59,838 nucleotides of DNA, taken from contig PBOG01000041.1 in NCBI GenBank assembly GCA_002724245.1, positions 1-59,838 of the forward strand. The letters run 5' to 3'. The notes beneath the pieces were generated by a model that saw only the letters and a program-made list of their open reading frames with translations, was not told the origin of the DNA and did no database searches. Made by a program: the position numbers and the translations under genes. Source of the DNA: Planctomycetaceae bacterium. Its GTDB lineage: Bacteria > Planctomycetota > Planctomycetia > Pirellulales > Pirellulaceae. Positions 26,401 to 35,877 of the stretch are shown here, one piece after another (the first letter of the stretch is position 1; each line of letters begins with the position of its first letter).

Positions 26401-28142
26401 AGCTTATCGAGGTACTGAGACGCAGTGGGCAATTCACGGCAGCGGCGGTACAGTTCGAGCAACTCGTCACAAAGTGGCCCGATGTCGTCTGCGTCAATGA
26501 CAGCACGGCCCGAGATTTATTTGAACAAGCCAAATCAACTGGCGAATTAAAGACGGCGCTGAATCCCGTTCCCTGGCGATTTGGCCAGGTACAAGGAACG
26601 GCAATCGGAAAGAAAACGCTGCAACGCTCGTTTCCTATCTTGCCGGTCTCCGAAGATGCGAATTCCGCGCCACTGCAATTCGATCTGATTACACGTGGAC
26701 CGATCACTGTTCGAGATGCGTGGGGGCGCAAGATTCAGGACATCGGTTTACGGGCTACAAATGGTTTCACGCCACGTACTCCTTCCGGAATCGGACGCGT
26801 GAAAACCTTCGGACACCTGGCTGTGATTCTGTTGAATACGGAGCTTCTGGTCGTCGACCTCCTACAGGCCGGCCAATCGTCAATTCTCTGGCGACAGCCC
26901 ATGCTCGTGCCCGACGAAGCCGGCAACCCTCAGCCCATTCGCGGTCGCCTCAGTGCATCCATGTGGGGCGCGGAGCGATATCAGTTTACCAGCGGATCAC
27001 TGGGACCAGTTAACGACCATGGCGTCTACTTTATCAAAGGTCGGCAGTTAATCTGTGCCGATTTACTCACCGGTGCTGTAACCTGGACTCGAACTGGCTT
27101 ACCAGCCAATTGCGATCTGTTTGGCAACCGCCAGCATCTCTTTGTCGCTCCATTCGACTCTGAAGAGGCAATGGTCTTTAACCCCCACGACGGCGCGGCA
27201 CTTGGTACGCGACCCATTCCCCCCAGGGAAAACCGTGTCACAACGTCGGCAGGCCACGTTTTGGTGTGGCAGTTGGAAGACGGAAAGTTTTCGGTAAGCC
27301 TCCGAGATCTGGCTGGGCAGAACGACCTTTGGCACCGCGTTTTCTCTAGCGATGCCAAGGGACGCCTTATCGAAAATGATGAATTCGCTGTCCTGCAACA
27401 AGATGGCAAATTCGAAATCCTTTCAATTCGGAACGGACAAACACGAGTCACCTCACAACTAAAACCAGAACGCGCGTTGTCGGGCATTTACGTCTTTCGC
27501 TCACCGGACCAATACCTGCTCATCACCAATCGTAATCACAATACGCCAACCCCAGACGGCGTGCACATTACGAAAGTCAATCTAGGTACGGCTCCCGCAC
27601 CGATGATCAATGGCCACGTCTATGCCTTCAGTCGGAAGACCGGGAAATCGATCTGGCCTGGCCCAGCCACCATCACACGCTACTCGCTGCCCTTACGACA
27701 GCCAAGCGGCTCACCTTTGCTGGTCTTCCTTCGCCAGGTGAGTACGGCAAGCTCCCGGAACTCAAATGCACCTAGCCAACGTACGGAACTGGTCTGTCTA
27801 GATCGGCGCACGGGACGACGCGTATTCGAGCAGACAAGGAAAGATGGACTGGGGGGCACTAGCCTGTTCAGCATGGAAGCCCACCCAGACAAACAAATGA
27901 TGCAACTGCGACTCTCAAGCAAGTCTTTTGAGTTCCTGTTTACCGATCAGTCCACCCCTCCTGAACCACCTGCCCAAATCGTCGAACTCCACTGGCTGGC
28001 ACCTCAGGCCCTCGTGAATCGCGTCAGCAGCAGCATTTCAGGAGGAATCAAGCAGCTAATCAATGCCGTCCCGAAGCCCGCTGCCCCAGGAAAACCGCAA
28101 GACAAGAACGGCATATCACCGGATAAAAAAGACAAACCATAA
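23421..28142 (+). CDS. Very large exported protein with TPR-like and PQQ (beta-propeller) repeats
   Basis: 1573 residues from ATG 23421 (MKSNRFWWICPLLGLCGLS, a signal peptide ending near residue 30); a TTG seven codons upstream is the alternative. A helical TPR-like region (about 40-260) is followed by PQQ-type propeller blades, for example LVVLDADTGQLQW, IVALDATSRSLLWGY and LHCLDLLTGKPVW. A second TPR-like region (about 760-1050) follows, then another set of blades (LICADLLTGAVTW, YAFSRKTGKSIW, LVCLDRRTGRRVF). PQQ-like repeats without dehydrogenase motifs are usually protein scaffolds, not quinone enzymes. It probably acts in the periplasm or paryphoplasm. It sits 320 bp ahead of the MoxR gene, same strand, and may belong to that system. 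Confidence 0.85.
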   Translation: MKSNRFWWICPLLGLCGLSTAPGQRLGNAQPQAGNSPLASVFQSAPRPLRQRLARAERALQEERFGDAVDELHGILTGNDEGHGFGQDFFWGSVDQQQTQTSIKGRALQLISQMPQRGRELYELRCGADARVLLQEAIKSGDITALTEVSRKYFHTTSGNQATLLIGRYHLNQGRALAAALCFQKLVVTGWRTEKFEPEASLLLATSWLRAGHTEKAISALTALKARQPNRTIQVAGKTVPLFEDETQASAWLENLVGAASEFALPSESQWLVFRGNATRNGTSRGGLPLVKRRWQVPLSIDPGDQKLLTTIHRGFTDRNLAALPAFHPLAVNNVVLMRTVQRILAVDFETGKRIWEYPWFESLEETEPNNQPEPGQRLASGSLRDRQLRERIWEDSAYGQISSDGQSVFLIDGLDFATQIRRRPLMVGPGGVRLQSNSSTTRNKLVALSLPEQGKLQWIVGGRDGEDEPQLAGAFFLGAPLPLLGELYVIAEINGEIRLVVLDADTGQLQWAQQLAHVESMTINVDRTRRLSGVSPSYANGLLVCPTSAGAIVALDATSRSLLWGYQYRKQTTRSRTRWRVPLHVQNQQPAGKRWADSSLTIADGRILLTPVESDDLHCLDLLTGKPVWQTTARDKRLYVAAVHEGSAIFVGPDKVTAVGLQDGQPTWEKPVNLGIAMPSGRGFLSDGFYYLPTTASQLLQINLADGTVDASIPTGKVLGNLVSHQNSVLSLNFDALVKYDQLQPLRKWVAAQLETQPEAPLVLMRQSELLLHDGQQQKALQTLRSAHDLTPVDDPYRWSIRSLLVETLFDVLRKDFANNRKIALEVESLIDDPQQHKEYQWLVAAGFTRSGEYSKAFEMYLKLAGLIDKGPQQLPLITATTEVNPDWTTREQHRVAGQLASLLNLATSAEASEKETINQLVQAQWEQTINSESEKTLRQFLLFFDTHPLADRARLALAATLSREKPGVEAEWLLRRASGAIEASTAARATFQLIEVLRRSGQFTAAAVQFEQLVTKWPDVVCVNDSTARDLFEQAKSTGELKTALNPVPWRFGQVQGTAIGKKTLQRSFPILPVSEDANSAPLQFDLITRGPITVRDAWGRKIQDIGLRATNGFTPRTPSGIGRVKTFGHLAVILLNTELLVVDLLQAGQSSILWRQPMLVPDEAGNPQPIRGRLSASMWGAERYQFTSGSLGPVNDHGVYFIKGRQLICADLLTGAVTWTRTGLPANCDLFGNRQHLFVAPFDSEEAMVFNPHDGAALGTRPIPPRENRVTTSAGHVLVWQLEDGKFSVSLRDLAGQNDLWHRVFSSDAKGRLIENDEFAVLQQDGKFEILSIRNGQTRVTSQLKPERALSGIYVFRSPDQYLLITNRNHNTPTPDGVHITKVNLGTAPAPMINGHVYAFSRKTGKSIWPGPATITRYSLPLRQPSGSPLLVFLRQVSTASSRNSNAPSQRTELVCLDRRTGRRVFEQTRKDGLGGTSLFSMEAHPDKQMMQLRLSSKSFEFLFTDQSTPPEPPAQIVELHWLAPQALVNRVSSSISGGIKQLINAVPKPAAPGKPQDKNGISPDKKDKP

Positions 28143-28464
28143 GCCAGCTGCGATGTTGAGCAACCGCACCGGCCGGCGGACAGGATCGGCAAGTGCCAGC
28201 AGTTTAGATCAGCGCAAGCTAGGCAAATTCTTCCGCTCTATGTATGTTTAGCGTCAGATTCTGCAGTCCTCGCCTGTGCTAATCGTTGCCGCGGCGCGCA
28301 GCTGAGCGACATTGGTTAGGCGCTGGTGCAAGCACGACTTGTGTTTTTTTCACTAGTGTGTCGCGATACCCACAGGAGAGTGTCCTGGCGAATCGTGTAC
28401 TGGGCCCGGCCACGACTGCGCACCACCTGGCAATGACTTGGAATTCAGTGTAGCGAGGACAGAG
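28143..28464. other. Probable promoter region of the MoxR cluster
   Basis: About 320 bp between the PQQ/TPR gene and the MoxR gene. It is the largest gap before the cluster and is therefore its likeliest promoter. A short hairpin CAGGA-N5-TCCTG lies near 28371-28385. No RNA gene or clear terminator is visible. Confidence 0.4.
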
Positions 28465-29517
28465 ATGGCAACGGATGGCGACAACGGAACCACGGAATCA
28501 ATCGGCAAGCTACGTCAGGCCCATGACAAACTTCGAAGTCAATTGTCTCAAGTCATCGTCGGCCAGGATCATGTGATAGAAGAGCTGTTGATTTCGCTGT
28601 TCAGTCAAGGTCATTGCCTGTTGGAAGGCGTACCGGGATTGGCCAAGACATTGATGATCAGCACCTTAGCTCGAACACTCAACTTGAGTTTCAGCCGCAT
28701 CCAATTCACACCGGATTTGATGCCGGCAGACATCACCGGAACGGAAATCATCGAAGAAAACAAGAGCACTGGAGCGAGAGAACGACGTTTCCTGGAAGGG
28801 CCGCTGTTCTCACACATCATTCTCGCTGATGAAATTAATCGAACGCCTCCCAAGACCCAGGCGGCTTTGTTGGAATCGATGCAGGAACGCCAGGTAACTG
28901 TCGGGCGTGTCCAACACCCCCTAAGCGACCCTTTCTTTGTACTCGCCACGCAAAACCCAATTGAACAGGAAGGAACGTATCCGCTTCCTGAAGCACAACA
29001 AGATCGCTTCATGTTCAAGGTCTTTGTAAATTACCCCACCTTTCAAGACGAATTTGAAGTGGCACGCCGTACCACGACGGTTTCCTCTGACGAAGTTCAA
29101 GCAGTCCTCACCGGCGAAGAAATTCTGGCGTTACAACGGATGGTCCGCGAAGTGCCGATCACCGACCACGTAATCCGATACGCGCTCTCACTTGTCCGAC
29201 AAACACGGGTCGACCACCCAGGTACTCCTGACTTTATTCAAGAAATGGTTGCCTGGGGTGCCGGGCCACGCGCGGTACAGTTTCTGATTCTGGGAGGAAA
29301 AACTCGAGCGCTGATGCATGGCCGTACACACGTCTCGACAGACGACATCCAGGCGCTCGCCGCACCTGTGCTGCGACATCGGATCGTTGTGAATTTCGCT
29401 GCGGAGAGTGAAGGTGTCACATCGGACACGATTGTCGAACGTCTACTAGAACTGACTCCTACCAAGGAAGACGAATTGGCGAACGATGCCCGATTCCAGC
29501 AAATTTTTGCATCCTGA
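28465..29517 (+). CDS. MoxR-type AAA+ ATPase
   Basis: 350 residues of the MoxR family, AAA+ ATPases thought to act as chaperones that insert metal or remodel VWA-domain partners. Walker A is GVPGLAKT (residues 55-62), Walker B plus sensor region is [20 protein letters not shown], and [20 protein letters not shown] is the family's typical sensor/arginine-finger stretch. I chose ATG 28465 (MATDGDN), which has GAGGA about 6 nt upstream, over a TTG at 28438. The DUF58 gene starts inside its last 32 bp, so the two are translationally coupled, the classic MoxR-DUF58-VWA arrangement. Confidence 0.97.
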   Translation: MATDGDNGTTESIGKLRQAHDKLRSQLSQVIVGQDHVIEELLISLFSQGHCLLEGVPGLAKTLMISTLARTLNLSFSRIQFTPDLMPADITGTEIIEENKSTGARERRFLEGPLFSHIILADEINRTPPKTQAALLESMQERQVTVGRVQHPLSDPFFVLATQNPIEQEGTYPLPEAQQDRFMFKVFVNYPTFQDEFEVARRTTTVSSDEVQAVLTGEEILALQRMVREVPITDHVIRYALSLVRQTRVDHPGTPDFIQEMVAWGAGPRAVQFLILGGKTRALMHGRTHVSTDDIQALAAPVLRHRIVVNFAAESEGVTSDTIVERLLELTPTKEDELANDARFQQIFAS

Positions 29518-30388
29518 GGCAATCAAGCGGATCTCGCGACTCGACCTCAGAGCTCGACACATCGTCGAGGGATTTCTGTCCGGAATGCATCGCAGTCCGT
29601 ATTTCGGTCAGTCTGTCGAATTTCGACAACATCGCGAGTACGCTGCCGGCGATGACCTTCGGCATGTGGATTGGAAGGTATGGGCGCGGCAGGACCGGCT
29701 GTACGTCAAACAGTTCGAAGAAGACACAAACCTCCGCTGCACACTTCTGGTTGACGTGTCCAACAGCATGTCCTACGGAAACCGTTCTTTGAACAAATAC
29801 GAGTACGGCTGCACGCTTGCTGCGAGTCTCGCCTACCTCGTACTGAAACAACAAGATGCCGTTGGCTGCGTGGCCTTCGACAGTAAAATTCGCGCCCAGG
29901 TTCCAATCCGCAGCAAGCGCAATCACCTTCACACGGTGACACAATCACTATCCGTCAACGCTCCGGAAGACAAGACAGACACTTACCGCGTCTTGAAGAG
30001 TGTGGCGGAAAGTTATCCACGCCGTGGAATGATGGTACTGGTATCTGACCTCCTCGCAGATTACGAAGGTACTCTGCGCGGCCTGAAACTCCTCCGCAAA
30101 CGAGGCCATGACGTCCTGGTATTTCACGTGATGGACGATGACGAATTGGATTTCGAGTTCTCTGGACCACTCCGATTCGAAGGTCTGGAGACCCTCGACG
30201 CATTGAACTGCAATCCTCGTTCCTTACGAGACGGGTACCTGGAAGCACTCAACACATTCCTTGAACAATTGCGCCGCGACTGTGCCGGGAACACAATTGA
30301 TTACGCGCTGATTCGTACTAGTCAACCATTGGATGCCGCATTGGCAAAATATCTGAGCAATCGGCTAGGAATGCACCACAGAAATTAG
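29486..30388 (+). CDS. DUF58-domain protein (von Willebrand A-like fold)
   Basis: 300 residues. The DUF58 core is unmistakable: [40 protein letters not shown] and [12 protein letters not shown], which supplies a MIDAS-like DxSxS (Asp90, Ser92, Ser94). No membrane segment is seen, so it is cytoplasmic. DUF58 proteins are constant partners of MoxR ATPases and probably link them to the membrane VWA proteins encoded next. It starts at ATG 29486, overlapping the MoxR gene by 32 bp, and is followed 86 bp later by the BatA/VWA gene. Confidence 0.96.
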   Translation: MPDSSKFLHPEAIKRISRLDLRARHIVEGFLSGMHRSPYFGQSVEFRQHREYAAGDDLRHVDWKVWARQDRLYVKQFEEDTNLRCTLLVDVSNSMSYGNRSLNKYEYGCTLAASLAYLVLKQQDAVGCVAFDSKIRAQVPIRSKRNHLHTVTQSLSVNAPEDKTDTYRVLKSVAESYPRRGMMVLVSDLLADYEGTLRGLKLLRKRGHDVLVFHVMDDDELDFEFSGPLRFEGLETLDALNCNPRSLRDGYLEALNTFLEQLRRDCAGNTIDYALIRTSQPLDAALAKYLSNRLGMHHRN

Positions 30389-30474
30389 TTTCAATCAATC
30401 GAAACTGGAACACAGCACACTTAACCAAGTGACTCGCGACACGAACCGAGTGTCTCTTAATCGGTCATCGAACC

Positions 30475-32823
30475 ATGCAGTTTGTTTACCAGTCGCTAAC
30501 CTGGGGATTCTTGTTGGCATTGCTCCCCTTGTTGATCCACCTGATCAACATGATGCGCCACCGGCGCGTTCACTGGGCGGCAATGGAGTTTCTGTTACAG
30601 AGTTACCAAAAACATCGCCGCTGGGTTTGGCTTAAACAACTACTGCTGTTACTCGCCCGCATGGCCGCTATCGCGTTGGCCGTAGGAATGCTCGCACAAT
30701 GGGTAACGCGCGGCGAATGGCTCGACATGTTCTCCGGAACTGCCACGCACCATTACGTTATTCTCGACGACAGTTTTTCGATGTCAGAACGTGTTGGAGG
30801 AACCACGGCCTTTGATCGTGCGCTGAATGTGCTGCGACAAATTGGGTCCGAAGCTTCGACGACCCGTAGTGGTGGCCAACATGCCCTCACGGTTCTGCGC
30901 ACATCGCGGGTGATGCAGCACTCACCTTCCGCAACAGCGGGTGAATTAGAAGAACTTACGGATCTGAATGCCGAGGTGATTGACTCTGAATTCTCTGTAC
31001 TGTGGGAAGAAAAACAGGCCACCATGGACGTTACGCAAATGTCCGGCAGCCCGTTGGCCGCGCTGCGCGTCATCGAAACGTTGTCCAAAGTACGTCCCGA
31101 CGACAGGCAGGTTGTCTATCTCCTGACAGATTTCCGCACCGGACAGTGGGGCAACGCGGTCGAGATCCGCAAAGTTCTCAGACAAATAGAAAAAGCTGGC
31201 ATCGCCATTCGCCTGGTGAATTGCGCCAGTGAGTCCTCACGCAATTTGGCTATTACTCGCCTCGAACCAACCAAAGATACACGTGCGGCTGGCGTACCAC
31301 TCTTCATGAATCTGGACATCACCAACTTCGGCGCTGCCGAGGAACGGAATGTGCAGTTGGCAATACGCACCCGTTTTTACGGCAGCACTGCGACCGCACA
31401 AGCCAACCTGCGCGAGTTCCAAGGACAACTAGAAGAAATCTATATCCCTCCGGTAGAAAGCATTGCCCCCGGCCAGACAGTTACAAGACGCGTACAAGTC
31501 TATTTCTCAGAAGCTGGCCAGCACGTAGTCGAAGCGGAATTGTCCAGTGGTGACTCTATTGCCACTGACAACTACCGCTGGAGTGTCGTTGATTTTCCCG
31601 AAGGCGAATCAGTGCTGATTCTGGATGACGGGGAACGACGAGCGGCAGCCACAGATACGACGGCCATGAATCAGTCCTTCTTCCTTCAAAACATTTTCCA
31701 ACCGGGGCGTCGAACCAACACCGGCATCCGACCCGATGTGCAAACCGACCAGCGCATCTTGCGGGACGCTACCCCCGAGTCTCTCCGAAAGTATTCTGCG
31801 ATCTATCTGCTGGATGTCGAGCAATTAGACGACCGATCGATCACCAACCTGGAGGGTTTCGTGCGAGAAGGGGGGGGACTAGGCATCTTCACCGGCAACG
31901 ATGTTGACCCCGCCTACTACAATCAACGACTCTACCGCGACGGTACCGGTCTGCTACCGGTACCCCTGCTGGGTACGATGCTACTGCCCCCGGACATTGA
32001 TGCCGATCAGTCCGATGTCCAGGTAGCCGACCACCCCGTTTTTGAAACGTTTCAAGGGGATCGAAACCCACTACTTCGACGTGTGCGCATCGCCCAATAC
32101 CTGAGACCCGCTGAAGACTGGCAACTACCGAATGACGCGCCACTGCGAATAGCGGCGAAACTACGGAACCAATTTCCGCTCGCAATCGAACAGCAATTTG
32201 GAGAAGGTCGAGTTCTCGTCATGCTGACAACACTCGCCCCTCAATGGAACAATTGGGCCCGCGATCCCAGCTTCGTCGTGGTCCTCCTTAAATTACAGTC
32301 CTATCTCGCCGCACCTCACCGGAACCACCCTCAATACCTTGTCGCGGATGGACTGAATATCCCAGTCGACGGTAACCTGTACGAAGAGGGTGTCGAATTC
32401 CTTGCTCCAACCGGACTTCACGCCACCGATCGGAGTGTAATCAAGAAACCTGCCCAGAAGCTGGACCCACAAGATCTGCTCGCTCGTGCAACTCTAGACT
32501 GGCAGGAAACCCAACACATGGGAATTTATGATGTAGTAATGACCTCGCGCAATGGAGAACAGGCGTCTAACCGTTTCGCTGTCAATGTCGATGCACGAGA
32601 AAGTGACTTGACCGCCCTCGACCAAGAAGCCGTGCTCGCCGAACTTAGTCCAGTAAAACCGACTTACGTTCGCGCCGACCGATATGAAGGCGGCCTGGTG
32701 GAATCCTCTGGAATTAATCGAAGTCTGATGCTGATGATACTGCTGATCGCTTTGCTGATCGGTGAACAATGGCTGGCCTTCAACGCCAGCTACCACCCCG
32801 CGAAATCGGGAACCCCCGCGTGA
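30475..32823 (+). CDS. BatA-type membrane protein with VWA domain
   Basis: 782 residues. The N terminus is the BatA module (TIGR02226): a membrane helix, then HLINMMRHRRVHWAAMEFLL, then a second helix (about 52-76). The VWA domain follows with MIDAS motif DDSFSMS (Asp98, Ser100, Ser102) and LLTDFRTGQW. A middle beta-rich segment precedes a glutamine-amidotransferase-like region (VREGGGLGIFTGNDVDPAYY), and a final helix near LMLMILLIALLIGEQW anchors the C terminus. Most of the protein should lie outside the inner membrane between the helices. It ends in GCG TGA, where the next gene's GTG overlaps the stop. Confidence 0.92.
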   Translation: MQFVYQSLTWGFLLALLPLLIHLINMMRHRRVHWAAMEFLLQSYQKHRRWVWLKQLLLLLARMAAIALAVGMLAQWVTRGEWLDMFSGTATHHYVILDDSFSMSERVGGTTAFDRALNVLRQIGSEASTTRSGGQHALTVLRTSRVMQHSPSATAGELEELTDLNAEVIDSEFSVLWEEKQATMDVTQMSGSPLAALRVIETLSKVRPDDRQVVYLLTDFRTGQWGNAVEIRKVLRQIEKAGIAIRLVNCASESSRNLAITRLEPTKDTRAAGVPLFMNLDITNFGAAEERNVQLAIRTRFYGSTATAQANLREFQGQLEEIYIPPVESIAPGQTVTRRVQVYFSEAGQHVVEAELSSGDSIATDNYRWSVVDFPEGESVLILDDGERRAAATDTTAMNQSFFLQNIFQPGRRTNTGIRPDVQTDQRILRDATPESLRKYSAIYLLDVEQLDDRSITNLEGFVREGGGLGIFTGNDVDPAYYNQRLYRDGTGLLPVPLLGTMLLPPDIDADQSDVQVADHPVFETFQGDRNPLLRRVRIAQYLRPAEDWQLPNDAPLRIAAKLRNQFPLAIEQQFGEGRVLVMLTTLAPQWNNWARDPSFVVVLLKLQSYLAAPHRNHPQYLVADGLNIPVDGNLYEEGVEFLAPTGLHATDRSVIKKPAQKLDPQDLLARATLDWQETQHMGIYDVVMTSRNGEQASNRFAVNVDARESDLTALDQEAVLAELSPVKPTYVRADRYEGGLVESSGINRSLMLMILLIALLIGEQWLAFNASYHPAKSGTPA

Positions 32824-35561
32824 CAATCTTTGCCCAATCTACCCAGATTTCTCACGAGTTTGCTCGTGTGCTAGTGATGAGCGAATGGTGGCATTGGCTC
32901 CTGATGCTAGGGGTGATCCTGGGTGTCCTGACTTATACCGTCACGATGTACGTGCGCGACAGTGTCGAATTGCCGCGTGGGATCAGTGCGACCCTAACGC
33001 TACTAAGGTTACTCGCATTCACCGCCATCCTGTTCTATTTTCTCGGCCTGGAAAAACGTTCCGCTCGGCGTCTTGTCCGACCATCTCGCGCATTGCTGCT
33101 GGTTGACACCAGCCAGAGCATGGGATTACCAGCCGCTACAGCAACCGGAAAAATCACGCGCATTGAAAGTGTTATTCAGGAACTAAAAACAGGCAGTTTC
33201 GTCAAGCAGTTACGAGACCAACACGAAGTGGTTGTCTACCGGTTCGATGAAGGCAAGCAACCTGTCAAGCTGGCTGCCTTTCCCAGACAGCAGACTCTCC
33301 AAACGGATTCCGCGAGCGATGCCGTTGGCGAAGCACCCCTAGGAATGGCACGCTATCTCGCCTGGACGGGTTGCGTACTTGTCGGACTGGCATTCGTCGC
33401 CGGCGTCTGGCACTTCATGGTCGAACGACGCCGCCTCACGACCGAAGCAACATACTGGAGCTTGCTACTGGCAACCGTGTCTGCCATTGCCGGTTTGCTC
33501 TTCTTTTCAGTCGCCAACCTGCGGCACCCTGATGCTCCAGCGACGGCTTTACTGGGACTCGCGCCGACGCCATCGCCAAAGAACACGCAAACCACACCAT
33601 CTGATCAACGCGCACCAGTATCCATCGACTGGAACAAGGAACTGATCCCACAAGGCAACGAAACACGACTGGGAGATGCCCTGCGTTTTCTGGTGCAACG
33701 TGAGCGAGGTGGGCCCATTGCTGGAATCGTTGTGTTTACAGACGGACGCGGCAACGCCGGACAAGATACAGAATTGGCTGTTGTTGAAGCCCGCAACGCC
33801 CGTATCCCAATCTTTGCCATAGGCCTGGGCAGCAACCAGCAGCCTGTTAACGTACGTGTCATTAATATCGAAGCACCGCAACGCGTGTACCCCGGCGACG
33901 ATTTCACGATCTCTGGATACATCCAGTCTTTTGGTTTTGCGCAACGACAGGTCACTGTCGAATTACGGGCAGGTGCGTCTACTGCGGAAAACGCTGAAAA
34001 CCGGTCGCAACTGATCGAACAACAAACAATCCGCCTGGGAAGCGACGGTGAAGTCCGCACTGTCGAGTTCTCGCTGGAGCCAAACGCGCAAGGGAAACAG
34101 GAGTACACCTTGCGGGTCCTAGCGCCAAACCAGGACGCCGAACCCAAGGACAACCAACTTGGGGCGATCGTAGAAATCGTCAAACGCAAACATCGGGTTC
34201 TGCTGATCGCAGGCGGCCCCGCTCGTGAGTACCGTTTTCTCCGCAACATGCTATACCGTGATCCAGAAATTCACCTGGAAGTCTGGCTACAAAGTGCTCA
34301 AGGTGATGCCGCTCAAGAAGCGGATGATGTGTTGTTCGAGTTCCCCGACAAAGAAGACCATCTTTTCAATTTTGATTGCATTGTCGCCTTCGACCCGAAT
34401 TGGGAGTTGCTCGACGAGCGCGATGTCGAGCAACTCGACCGATTCGTAGCTGATAAAGCGGGAGGTTTGATCGTCGTCAGTGGGCCAGTGTATACCGCAG
34501 AATGGACTCGTTATCGACGTGGCCGCGACCGCCGCATCGACACGATCAAGTCTCTCTATCCGGTGCAGTTTTATACGCAAGGTTCGGCAAGCCTCAATCT
34601 GGGGCGCGTCGGTGGCGAACAACCATGGCCACTTTCGTTTTCTGTAGAGGGACTACAGGCTGAGTTTCTATGGCTTGAAGACAACGCGAAATTGAGCGAA
34701 CAGACGTGGGCGTCCTTTGAAGGTGTGTATGGCTATTACCGCGTCAAGGATCCAAAACCTGGGGCCCAGGTCTTTGCCCGCTTCTCCGATCCAGATACCG
34801 CCATCGATGGTCAGCTCCCCATTTACCTGGCCGGTCATTTCTATGGAGCAGGACGCGTTTTCTTTCAAGCTAGCGGGGAAATGTGGCGTGTTCGCTCTGT
34901 TGATGACAGCTACTTTGACACCTACTACACACGCCTCTTGCGTTGGGCATCTGCTGGACGCATGTTGCGCGACTCCAATCGCGGCCTACTACTGACGGAC
35001 AAAGACCGCTGTCGTATCGGAGACCATGTAATGGTGCGCGCGATCTTGCAGGATGCCCAACATCAACCACTTGTTGCAGACCAGGTTACCGCGCTACTAC
35101 ACCTTCCCGACGCGTCACAAAAGACCCTTTCATTACGACAGGTCCAGGACGCTTCCCAGGAGGGAACGTTTGCGGCGCAGTTTACCGCGTTACAATCCGG
35201 CAGTTATCGAGTTGATCTGGAACCGGCAGGAAGCAATACAGGCGAGTTGATGAGCAGAGAAGTGCGCGTTGTGGCGGCGCAAACGGAGACCGAGCGCCCC
35301 GAACGTAATGATCCAGGTTTGAGTTTGATCGCCGAACAGACCGGCGGGAAATATTACGTCGGTGTTGCAGCCGCAGTGCACCGCTCGACCGCTGGCTTGC
35401 CACCTGTCACTGGATTATTGGAACCTCAAGATCAGACAACGTACCTTCCTGGCACACCGGATCGGCAATTTGAGCGACAACTGATGATCTGGCTGATGGT
35501 GGTTCTATGTGGAATGCTCAGCCTCGAGTGGCTCTTAAGAAGACTTAGCCGGCTGGCATGA
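32820..35561 (+). CDS. Membrane VWA-domain protein with a membrane hairpin inserted into the VWA domain
   Basis: 913 residues from GTG 32820, which overlaps the upstream stop (GTGA); ATG 32877 (MSEWWHWLL) is an equally possible start. Two N-terminal helices precede the VWA domain, which opens with VDTSQSMG (Asp96, Ser98, Ser100 from the GTG). After the third strand (HEVVVYRFDE) about 110 residues intervene, including two hydrophobic helices near 177-199 and 212-232, before the domain resumes with NETRLGDAL (the MIDAS Thr) and IVVFTDGRGNAG. Further on come beta-sandwich and amidotransferase-like regions, and a C-terminal helix near residue 895. The product presumably pairs with the preceding BatA/VWA protein in the membrane. 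Confidence 0.9.
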   Translation: MTIFAQSTQISHEFARVLVMSEWWHWLLMLGVILGVLTYTVTMYVRDSVELPRGISATLTLLRLLAFTAILFYFLGLEKRSARRLVRPSRALLLVDTSQSMGLPAATATGKITRIESVIQELKTGSFVKQLRDQHEVVVYRFDEGKQPVKLAAFPRQQTLQTDSASDAVGEAPLGMARYLAWTGCVLVGLAFVAGVWHFMVERRRLTTEATYWSLLLATVSAIAGLLFFSVANLRHPDAPATALLGLAPTPSPKNTQTTPSDQRAPVSIDWNKELIPQGNETRLGDALRFLVQRERGGPIAGIVVFTDGRGNAGQDTELAVVEARNARIPIFAIGLGSNQQPVNVRVINIEAPQRVYPGDDFTISGYIQSFGFAQRQVTVELRAGASTAENAENRSQLIEQQTIRLGSDGEVRTVEFSLEPNAQGKQEYTLRVLAPNQDAEPKDNQLGAIVEIVKRKHRVLLIAGGPAREYRFLRNMLYRDPEIHLEVWLQSAQGDAAQEADDVLFEFPDKEDHLFNFDCIVAFDPNWELLDERDVEQLDRFVADKAGGLIVVSGPVYTAEWTRYRRGRDRRIDTIKSLYPVQFYTQGSASLNLGRVGGEQPWPLSFSVEGLQAEFLWLEDNAKLSEQTWASFEGVYGYYRVKDPKPGAQVFARFSDPDTAIDGQLPIYLAGHFYGAGRVFFQASGEMWRVRSVDDSYFDTYYTRLLRWASAGRMLRDSNRGLLLTDKDRCRIGDHVMVRAILQDAQHQPLVADQVTALLHLPDASQKTLSLRQVQDASQEGTFAAQFTALQSGSYRVDLEPAGSNTGELMSREVRVVAAQTETERPERNDPGLSLIAEQTGGKYYVGVAAAVHRSTAGLPPVTGLLEPQDQTTYLPGTPDRQFERQLMIWLMVVLCGMLSLEWLLRRLSRLA

Positions 35562-35877
35562 CAGCAGATTTCTGGCTACCTGAAGTCGGCGCCGAGGTCT
35601 CGGAACTGGCGTCTAATGGCCTTCTCTACCGCCACCCGAACATTCAGCTGGCAACATTCTCGTAGGCCCACTTCCGGAGTGCTTTCTTGCCAGACTCGGC
35701 AAGAACTGCCTCCCAGCTTATGCCAAACCAGAGACTTAAGACCAACGCGCCAGCGGTACTGAACCGGCTCATCGCGCAACAAATGCCGTATTCCCGACTT
35801 CGGCCAACACCTCGCCTTGGGATAATTACCGGAAGGGCGGTATAATCGGTGCAACCTGCAAGGAATACCTGAGACCT
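35562..35877. other. Internal gap in the MoxR cluster, possible second promoter
   Basis: About 315 bp, the only large gap inside the run from the MoxR gene to the third HtrA-like gene. It may hold a second promoter. A minus-strand open frame (35576-35854) looks like chance. No terminator hairpin is seen. Confidence 0.45.

Noticed and set aside
35576-35854. Minus-strand 92-codon open frame in the gap inside the MoxR cluster
   Set aside because: Its translation is Arg/Trp/Cys-rich without recognisable motifs, it opposes the operon, and nothing suggests an initiation site.
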